The notes under the pieces were generated by a model. That model did no database searches. It saw only the letters and a program-made list of their open reading frames with translations, and was not told the DNA's origin. DNA of 32,633 nucleotides from CAYSCZ01 sp964429655 (lineage in GTDB: Bacteria; Bacteroidota; Bacteroidia; Cytophagales; Cyclobacteriaceae): NCBI GenBank assembly GCA_964429655.1, contig CAYSCZ010000034.1, positions 1-32,633 of the forward strand, in the 5' to 3' direction. Both the position numbers and the translations under genes were made by a program. Positions 26,287 through 32,633 of the stretch are shown here, in pieces. Positions within the stretch are counted from its first letter, which is position 1. Each line of letters begins with the position of its first letter.

Positions 26287-29200
26287 TTACTGGCCTATAT
26301 TAAATTTCACATATGTCCTGAATTCCCATTCCCTGCCATTATCAAAGCCTACAGGACTAATAATCGGTTCATCTGCAAATTCTTCTGCTTCATTGGGCAG
26401 ATAGCGTGGGGAAAATTCATTCAATGACCGCCAGGTAAACCGCATACCCATGGTCGTGCTAGGCAGTAAGAACCAATCCTGTTTACCGATTGATGTTGAC
26501 AAATCAGCCATCAGTTGTAATGGGAATGTAAGGTTAAAATCGCGGTGGTAGTCAAAAGGCCCCCAGTCATTTATTTTCACATGAGAAGATAATTTCATGG
26601 TTTTATAAAGGACTCTTACATCACCACCTCTTCTTTTTACAGTTCTGGTATCAGGTCCATTAGCCTGTCCATTCCCTGCATAAATATTGGTTATAATTCC
26701 TAAATCAGGGTTTAATTTAGATACAATGCGTGCATTTACTTCCCAGAGGTCCAGCGCTGGCGGTGCCCCATCTGCGGCTGTAGGTACCCTACCCGTTCCC
26801 GGGAAAATAACTGCAGCATCCTGCGAGGTTGGCAAATGGCGATAGACAAACCCTAAACTACCAGCCAATTTTGCATCTTCAGCGCGGTCATTATCCCACT
26901 CGTACATCCACGTACCAGGTGTAGGGTCAAAGGTCAGCAATAGTTCACCAGCAACAGTTTCCCTATTCGCTCGTACAACGAAAGGGTCATCAAGAATATT
27001 TCTAATCCTTCCGGGGCTTTCAATACCAAAAGGCATGGGATCAACCAAAGGTTTTTGATATAAAAAGTTAGGTGCAATTTGTAATTTACCCATGCTATAA
27101 GTAAACCCTGTAAGAAAGTTGTTTTGGTTACCGCTCCCGCTATCCTTTAGTTTCCAGCCGGTAAATGTTTGTGTTTGATCTGCGCCACCATACGCTACCA
27201 GACCCATGGATGCAGCGGATGCGTACCAGTTTATTCTTCCGGCAGAATAGGTAAGCTTTATTTTACCTCCCCAGGTATCACTGGAATTCACCTCATCTAT
27301 AAATACCCGGTAATCACCTTCTGAGCCTCGGGCAACCTGAAACTCTCTCCCCACAAGCGGCTGGCCACCCCATATTCCTCCAAATTCTACGGTCAACTTT
27401 CCAAAATCCCTTTCTGCATGTAACCCAAGCCTTCTGGTCTTTGGTTGTGGGACGGCGATGGAACTAACTGCAGCACCAGGTTCTTGAAGGTCCTCATGGA
27501 ATGTTCCTGTGAGGTGTAATTTTCCGACCTGACGACGATATTTTACTAATACTGCGGGATTAGCCCCCCACCATAATTCAGGCCCGAAAGCTATTTTTAA
27601 TCCTTTTAATTCTTTTTTACCAGTAACTTCAAATCCTGAAGGAGCCAGACCATTATAAAGGTCAAGGTTAGGGCCATAGTTGGCTTCAGGATATAATCCA
27701 AAAAAGTCCCCTTCATAACCCCAATGATAATGACCTGTTCTGTAGAACCCTTCCATAGTAAATAGTTTATGATCCCAGGTATACTCAGCCTGGTATAATT
27801 GAATTCTATTTAAGGAAGCATCCTGAGTTCCGTTTTGAGTAATTACAGTTGATGTACGACCCCTGTTTTCATAAAATATTTCATTAATAGGATTATTAGC
27901 CACACTTCCAAGAATGTTAAAGGAGACATTAGCCCTAACATTATCGGCTGGATTAGCCTCAAATCCCACAAAAAAGGATTCCATACGGTCAAAACCCAAT
28001 TGATCAGGAAAAGACTGATTATCAGGATCCGGTTCATCTGGCGTAGTTATTAATTTTCCTCCGGTATAAAATGTGTGGAATTCGGCCCTTAGTTCACTTA
28101 CCCGAAGCTTACCACCTTGCTCTGCCGTCATTGCAGCCTTATCCCCTCTTGCCTGGATTACGGCATCCATCAACTGAATATTTGAAAAATGCTGCGCTAA
28201 ACTTTCTGGTGTAGCTCCCTGTGTATAAGGATCAAACTGGTGTGCATCTTTTAAGGCATAATAAGCAGCACGTGGATACAATGTGTATAATCCGCGAGGG
28301 TTTGTCTGACCTTTAGCGCATATACCAAACCATTCTTCATTCATATTATTTTCCCCTTCCCGGTGGTCACTGGTGTAGCCCCCATTGGACCAGGAAGCAT
28401 TGGTATCGTGAATATCAAGGTTTTTGGTCTGACCAAATTTCCACCACCCATCACTGAACTGAAAAGTAAACCCCCCTACCGAATTACCGGCTTCACCCAT
28501 TCCGGAAGCATTCTGATAGATTTCCTTCCAGTTATTCAACATGTAATAAGCTTGTGACTTTTGATCCTCCACTCCATCAATTGCATTGAAAGCATCTGCC
28601 CCAAATTCTGTAAACATAATGGGTTTGTTTAACTCATCCCTTACCCGCTGGAAAGCATCCCCAAATGAAACACCCCGGTACATGTTGGTACCAAGAATGT
28701 CTATATCCGGACATTCTTCTTTGATAATATCCAGGAACAAAAGGTCACCATTACAAATAGCCACAGGATGAGACCGGTCTATTCCCTGCATAGCTACTGT
28801 TGCTTCATTAAAAAGTTTATACATCGCCTTTGCCCGAATTGTGGATTTTCTGTCTTCAATTGGAATATCTTCCGTTTCTGCACCTTCCCAAAAGAGGCCG
28901 TAGTTATTTTCATTTCCTAAAAGGTAGAACAAGAGACCCGGGGTGTCCCTGTAAGTATTTACCATATCTGTAACTTCAGACATAAGCAATGCCTTGACAC
29001 GCGGGTCAGCATATTCAGTATTAGGGGCCCATGCTCCATCCAATGTCAATCCATATCGACCAAATGAATGGTTAAGCATGGTATAAATACCATAATTCTC
29101 ATAAATATATCTTATCCATCGGGGTTGTATACCGGTATACACCCTGATGGTATTTACCCCCATATTCCTTAGTAATGACATCTCAGCATCTAGTGCTGCT

Positions 29201-29412
29201 CTTATAATATCATCCGACTGATTCCAAAGACTGTACGAAAAATTTGTACCTACCGGAAAATAATCCCAGTTCATTCCGTTGATCATTAAGTCCTCACCAT
29301 TTACCGTGAGTTTCATTCCTTCCTTATTCTGTACCACGGACACCTCATCAGCTTGAGCCAGCACTTGCAGGCATGGTAAGCATAGAATAATTAATAAATA
29401 GACATTTTTCAT
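26287..29412 (-). CDS. GH-A TIM-barrel hydrolase fused to an outer-membrane beta-barrel
   Basis: The 1041-residue protein starts with a signal peptide (cleavage near LAQA, 18-21). Residues about 30-400 form a clan GH-A (GH2/GH5/GH72-like) TIM barrel. It opens with a LTVNGEDLMINGMNWD strand, has acid/base E168 in LLGNENN and nucleophile E269 in MFTEFGADAF. From about 435 to the end there are at least 14 amphipathic strands with aromatic girdles and short turns, ending REWEFRTYVKFNIGQ, as in outer-membrane barrels. The barrel could be the pore that admits cut oligosaccharides, standing in for SusC. It is the first gene of the operon. The family within GH-A and the porin function are inference; the two-part architecture is plainly visible. 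Confidence 0.82.
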   Translation of the reverse strand: MKNVYLLIILCLPCLQVLAQADEVSVVQNKEGMKLTVNGEDLMINGMNWDYFPVGTNFSYSLWNQSDDIIRAALDAEMSLLRNMGVNTIRVYTGIQPRWIRYIYENYGIYTMLNHSFGRYGLTLDGAWAPNTEYADPRVKALLMSEVTDMVNTYRDTPGLLFYLLGNENNYGLFWEGAETEDIPIEDRKSTIRAKAMYKLFNEATVAMQGIDRSHPVAICNGDLLFLDIIKEECPDIDILGTNMYRGVSFGDAFQRVRDELNKPIMFTEFGADAFNAIDGVEDQKSQAYYMLNNWKEIYQNASGMGEAGNSVGGFTFQFSDGWWKFGQTKNLDIHDTNASWSNGGYTSDHREGENNMNEEWFGICAKGQTNPRGLYTLYPRAAYYALKDAHQFDPYTQGATPESLAQHFSNIQLMDAVIQARGDKAAMTAEQGGKLRVSELRAEFHTFYTGGKLITTPDEPDPDNQSFPDQLGFDRMESFFVGFEANPADNVRANVSFNILGSVANNPINEIFYENRGRTSTVITQNGTQDASLNRIQLYQAEYTWDHKLFTMEGFYRTGHYHWGYEGDFFGLYPEANYGPNLDLYNGLAPSGFEVTGKKELKGLKIAFGPELWWGANPAVLVKYRRQVGKLHLTGTFHEDLQEPGAAVSSIAVPQPKTRRLGLHAERDFGKLTVEFGGIWGGQPLVGREFQVARGSEGDYRVFIDEVNSSDTWGGKIKLTYSAGRINWYASAASMGLVAYGGADQTQTFTGWKLKDSGSGNQNNFLTGFTYSMGKLQIAPNFLYQKPLVDPMPFGIESPGRIRNILDDPFVVRANRETVAGELLLTFDPTPGTWMYEWDNDRAEDAKLAGSLGFVYRHLPTSQDAAVIFPGTGRVPTAADGAPPALDLWEVNARIVSKLNPDLGIITNIYAGNGQANGPDTRTVKRRGGDVRVLYKTMKLSSHVKINDWGPFDYHRDFNLTFPLQLMADLSTSIGKQDWFLLPSTTMGMRFTWRSLNEFSPRYLPNEAEEFADEPIISPVGFDNGREWEFRTYVKFNIGQ

Positions 29413-29750
29413 ACCAGGAAATTTACATTTTGATAATTCACATCGATTGCATATGAATCGTATTAATAATTTTGAAATTACAAGCTCAAGATATTAACAT
29501 TATTTTATTATTCACCTTCAGAAGGCTCTTGCAACACAAAAAAAACTACATCAATTCCTTTCATGCACTACTACAAAAATATCATCAAATTTGTCTGGAG
29601 CTTATTTATTCATTATATTCACTTATACAAAACCACATACATACACATTTCTTAACATGAAATAAGCATAAATATTCGAGACCGAATTCGCACTCGCAGG
29701 TTGATGAATATTTATCGAGAATTTCATGTGACCATAAAAAAATAAATTAT
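29413..29750. promoter_or_regulatory. Divergent promoter region between operon and regulator
   Basis: This 338-bp AT-rich region has no gene. It must serve the minus-strand beta-glucan operon and the plus-strand regulator. Matches to the Bacteroidota -7 consensus TAnnTTTG are TAATTTTG on plus (29467-29474, with ATTG 17 bp upstream) and TATTTTTG on minus (29574-29581, without a good -33 TTTG). These are candidates only. The long dyad at 29656-29728 lies next to the regulator start. Confidence 0.5.
29656..29728. promoter_or_regulatory. Long two-part dyad upstream of the regulator gene
   Basis: The left arm 29656-29677 reads CATGAAAT-aagc-ATAAATATTC. The right arm 29706-29728, read in reverse complement, is CATGAAAT-tctcg-ATAAATATTC. 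Two blocks of 8 and 10 bp are therefore perfectly inverted around a 28-bp centre, 22 bp before the regulator ATG. This could be an operator for a dimeric LuxR-type protein (autoregulation) or a leader-RNA hairpin. Confidence 0.55.
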
Positions 29751-32582
29751 ATGCACATGAAATTGAGATACATCTTTTTAATTTCCTTATTATTTCACCC
29801 GATATTAACTTATTCAATTTCCAGAGGGAAGTACCCAATAACTAACTTTTCCTCAGAAGTGTACAAAGCAGGAATCCAAAATATCTATTTTGCTCAAAAT
29901 AGGGACCTAAATCTTTTTGTAGCAAATAACCTTGGCGTGTTATCATTTAATGGAAATGAATGGGAAAGGCATGCTTACAATACCGGTAAAAAGCACAGAT
30001 CACTTGCCTTTGACAAGCAAAATAATCGGTTATATGTAGGATCCCAGGGAGATTTTGGATATTTCGAGAATGATTGGGATTACATTTCGCTTATTGATAA
30101 TATCCCTGCAGAGGCTCGGGATTTTGACGAGGTTTGGGATATATACCTCCATAAATCCAATGTGTACTTCTGCACCTTTCAGGGTATTTATGTATTTGAC
30201 GGGCGTTCGATATTTGTTATAAAAGATGAAAAGGGCTTCAATAAGTCTTTTCATGTGGGTAATAGATTATTTACTCAGAATTCTTCCGGGGTACTTTTTG
30301 AGATCGAAGGGATACAATTAACCAGGTCAATCAAGCAAAGTCGGGCAGGCCAAATTGTTGCAGGATTAATCAAAAATGAAGAAGGATATTTGATTTTTTA
30401 TAATTCAGGTAAGATAGAATTCTCAGCACCAAAAAAGGTATCCCTGATATTTTCCGAGCTGGCCCGCATGCTGGATGGAAAATATATCAACCATGTTATG
30501 AGGTTATCTGATGCAAGATTGGTAATCTCCACGCAAACAGCCGGATTATTCTTATTTAATACCATAAACGGCCAGATTGAGAACATTACATCCAAAGACG
30601 GATTACAATCCAATGCCTGCCTGAGAACTTTTCAGGACTACTCGGGCAATCTTTGGGTAGGCATGCAAAACGGAATGGCCCTTTTTGATATGGATTCCCC
30701 TTTAAAACTGATTAATCAGGACATTGAATTATATGGCAGTGGCTATGAAGCATATGACAGAGCAGAAGGTACTTATTATACCACGTCCAATGGAATATAT
30801 TTTCTGCCAAAGGATGCTAACCATAGTCGGTTTCTGGATGGAACAGAAGGGCCGGCTTATGGAATGCAATTGATAAATGCCAAACTATATGCAGGACATC
30901 ATACGGGGTTATTCTTATTACAAAATGGTAAAGCCATAAGATGCGCCTTTACAGAAGGCTTGTGGCAAGTCAGACAATTGCAATCTAATCCTGAGTATGC
31001 CATTGGTGGTACTTACTCAGGACTATACCTTTTCAGGATCAATGAAGAAGAAATGCTTGAAAAAGTGAAAAAGATTGTAGGCTTCAATGAATCCAGCCGT
31101 TTTTTTGAAGAAGATCGACAAGGGATGATTTGGGTTAGTCAATACTACAAAGGACTCTACCAGTTAAAACTGGATAATTCCCTTTTAACGGCTCAAATTG
31201 TTAAAACCCCGGATTCCTATGATCTTGACCCGGGCAAACACGTACTTTTGAATAAAATAGATGATGCGCTTTATCTTGGTACAGACAAGGGTGTTTTTAA
31301 GATTGACCAGACCTCAGACAGAATAGTAAAAGACGCAGTTTTCTCAGGTGAAATTGGTGAAAACTGGGTCTATTTGCTGCAACAGGATAATCAAAAGAAT
31401 GTGTATGTTTTTACTGAAGATAAAGTGGGATTATTTAAACAGGTGAGTCCCGGCAACTACATTTATATCCCTTCTTCATTATTTCAATTGCGCCAATCCT
31501 TCAACAATGACTTATTAAAAATATCCGGAAATGTTCGGGATGGAATTTTCTTTAATGCAAACAAAGGATTTATCCACTACAATCCAGAACTGGAGGACAG
31601 GGTTATGCTCGTCAGGGAACCGTTAGTAAGTAAGATTTATAATTTAAATGAAGATAGTGTATTATACTATAAGAAACCGTTTGAAAACAGGCCAAATCAG
31701 GTTGATCCAATACGGATATTACAGGGTACAAAAGTATTACAGTTCTTTGTGGAATCTTTTAAATTCAAAGATGTAAACAACCAGCAGTTTAGGTACTACC
31801 TAAAAGGGTTTGATGATGGCTATGGGAATTGGACCAGGACTAACGTTAAAGAATACACCAACCTTAAAGAAGGTAATTATGAATTCTATGTTCAAACACT
31901 TAATAACCTGGGTGAAATTGTAACCGGCCAACCATTAAATTTTATAGTTGACCCACCTTTTTACAAAAGCACACCAGCTAAAATCATTTATGGCGTCTTA
32001 ACCATGATTATCTTGTCATTCGTGTATTTCTATCAAAAGCTACGATATAAAGACAAAGCATCTATGATCGAGGAAAAAAAACAACGTGAAATTGATGCAA
32101 AACAGCATGAACTCAAGAAACTAAAGGAAGATCAAACCGAAAGTGAGCTGCGTCATGTTAACAATCTATTGGCAGCATCAACTATGAACCTGGTTGTAAA
32201 AAATGAGTTTATTGAAAATATAAAAGAAGAAATTAAAGAGGTGAGGAACAATGGAAAAATAGAAGACACCGGGAAAGCACTTGAAAGAATAGTAAAAGAA
32301 ATTGATACTACGCTTAAAATTCAGGAAGACTGGAAGCAATTTGAATATCATTTTGACCGTGTGCATGGCGATTTTCTTAATCGTCTAACCAATGAATTTA
32401 CAGACTTAACCCCGGGCGAACAGAAGCTCTGTGCTTTTTTAAGGCTCAAAATGGACTCAAAAGAGATCGCCAATCTAATGGGTATTTCATTAAGAGGGGT
32501 TGAAGTAGCCAGGTACAGGCTCAGGAAAAAGCTGGATCTAACCTCACACCAAAACCTTTCGAAATTTATACTGGAGTATTAA
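29751..32582 (+). CDS. Membrane-spanning one-component regulator (propeller, Y_Y_Y, LuxR HTH)
   Basis: The 943-residue protein has an N-terminal signal (about 1-24), then a periplasmic sensor of Reg_prop-like beta-propeller repeats (about 25-640; e.g. DYSGNLWVGMQNGMALFD, DRQGMIWVSQYYKGLYQL). A Y_Y_Y domain follows (about 680-740, FRYYLKGFDDGYGNW). One membrane helix (about 743-763), a long coiled coil (about 770-860) and a C-terminal LuxR-type helix-turn-helix (885-935; LTPGEQKLCAFLRLKMDSKE and the helices after it) complete it. There is no kinase or receiver domain. It would sense a glycan product in the periplasm and bind DNA directly from the membrane. It is divergent from the beta-glucan operon and so its likely regulator. 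ATG 29751 or 29757 are both possible starts. Confidence 0.9.
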   Translation: MHMKLRYIFLISLLFHPILTYSISRGKYPITNFSSEVYKAGIQNIYFAQNRDLNLFVANNLGVLSFNGNEWERHAYNTGKKHRSLAFDKQNNRLYVGSQGDFGYFENDWDYISLIDNIPAEARDFDEVWDIYLHKSNVYFCTFQGIYVFDGRSIFVIKDEKGFNKSFHVGNRLFTQNSSGVLFEIEGIQLTRSIKQSRAGQIVAGLIKNEEGYLIFYNSGKIEFSAPKKVSLIFSELARMLDGKYINHVMRLSDARLVISTQTAGLFLFNTINGQIENITSKDGLQSNACLRTFQDYSGNLWVGMQNGMALFDMDSPLKLINQDIELYGSGYEAYDRAEGTYYTTSNGIYFLPKDANHSRFLDGTEGPAYGMQLINAKLYAGHHTGLFLLQNGKAIRCAFTEGLWQVRQLQSNPEYAIGGTYSGLYLFRINEEEMLEKVKKIVGFNESSRFFEEDRQGMIWVSQYYKGLYQLKLDNSLLTAQIVKTPDSYDLDPGKHVLLNKIDDALYLGTDKGVFKIDQTSDRIVKDAVFSGEIGENWVYLLQQDNQKNVYVFTEDKVGLFKQVSPGNYIYIPSSLFQLRQSFNNDLLKISGNVRDGIFFNANKGFIHYNPELEDRVMLVREPLVSKIYNLNEDSVLYYKKPFENRPNQVDPIRILQGTKVLQFFVESFKFKDVNNQQFRYYLKGFDDGYGNWTRTNVKEYTNLKEGNYEFYVQTLNNLGEIVTGQPLNFIVDPPFYKSTPAKIIYGVLTMIILSFVYFYQKLRYKDKASMIEEKKQREIDAKQHELKKLKEDQTESELRHVNNLLAASTMNLVVKNEFIENIKEEIKEVRNNGKIEDTGKALERIVKEIDTTLKIQEDWKQFEYHFDRVHGDFLNRLTNEFTDLTPGEQKLCAFLRLKMDSKEIANLMGISLRGVEVARYRLRKKLDLTSHQNLSKFILEY

Positions 32583-32633
32583 CCCAGAATTGTCATTAGA
32601 CTTTCTATTACATGGTTAAATCACTTCAAATCA
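32583..32633 (+). repeat. Right copy of the end-repeat (IS110-like transposase 3' end)
   Basis: This is the plus-strand counterpart of 9-59, one mismatch in 51 bases. In the frame starting at 32584 it reads PELSLDFLLHG and a stop at 32617-32619, the same tail as in the left transposase remnant (there with Ser for the second-last Leu). The homology begins immediately after the stop codon of the regulator gene. The window ends inside the repeat, so the rest of the element, if any, is out of view. Confidence 0.8.

Noticed and set aside
26287..29412. TonB-dependent SusC-type transporter
   Set aside because: There is no carboxypeptidase-like domain, plug domain or TonB box. The N-terminal half is a TIM-barrel hydrolase and the barrel region is shorter than in SusC.
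29574..29581. TATTTTTG as the definite -7 box of the beta-glucan operon
   Set aside because: It fits TAnnTTTG, but no TTTG lies at the expected -33 distance. It is kept only as a candidate within the intergenic entry.
1..32633. End repeats as evidence for a circular molecule (plasmid or phage)
   Set aside because: The two copies are inverted, not direct, and differ at one base. They look like ends of a multicopy mobile element.

Overview
The window looks like Bacteroidota DNA, probably from a Cytophagales-type or similar free-living polysaccharide degrader. The evidence is about 40% G+C, several lipoprotein signal peptides, a triple-tyrosine/LuxR membrane regulator, an E-DUF2764-A-B-D-I-K V-type ATPase operon and no obvious Shine-Dalgarno dependence. 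A run of exactly 100 N (24674-24773) shows that it is a scaffold. Both outer ends carry the same ~51-bp sequence in inverted orientation. I read this sequence as the 3' end of an IS110-family transposase gene, so the window is probably bounded by copies of one mobile element.

Left third (304-10652, all minus strand): a seven-gene V-type ATPase operon, transcribed E, DUF2764, A, B, D, I, K with short overlaps. It is preceded by a TetR-type regulator and two tandem-domain universal stress proteins. The proteolipid K carries all five positions that bind Na+ in Enterococcus hirae NtpK, so a sodium-translocating enzyme is likely. The gap 10653-10965 holds an imperfect palindromic REP-like element.

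Middle (10966-15986, minus): a two-gene unit of a sugar-porter MFS transporter and a 1149-residue protein resembling the beta-1,3-glucan phosphorylases (GH149/GH161, related to GH94). A clear intrinsic terminator at 16151-16180 separates it from the next operon.

Right half (16250-29412, minus): a seven-gene beta-glucan operon. In transcription order it encodes a periplasmic or surface GH-A TIM barrel fused to an outer-membrane beta-barrel, a multi-module surface glycan-binding lipoprotein, a GH16 laminarinase lipoprotein, a GH17 lipoprotein, a GH30 lipoprotein, a GPH-family cation symporter fused to a cytosolic GH17 domain, and a stand-alone cytosolic GH17 paralogous to that domain. A divergent membrane-spanning one-component regulator (29751-32582, plus) with a periplasmic propeller/Y_Y_Y sensor and a cytosolic LuxR-type helix-turn-helix is the likely controller. 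A long dyad lies just upstream of its start.

The most interesting point is that this beta-1,3(1,6)-glucan locus has no SusC/SusD pair. It has enzyme-transporter fusions at both membranes: hydrolase plus barrel at the outer membrane, and symporter plus GH17 at the inner membrane. A probable phosphorylase then saves energy in the cytoplasm. I propose a vectorial chain: GH16, GH17 and GH30 cut and debranch glucan outside; the barrel fusion admits oligosaccharides; the symporter fusion imports and trims them; GH17 and the phosphorylase finish the job, giving glucose 1-phosphate. The Na+-type V-ATPase may maintain or exploit the ion gradient used by the symporter. This scheme is inference from domain content.
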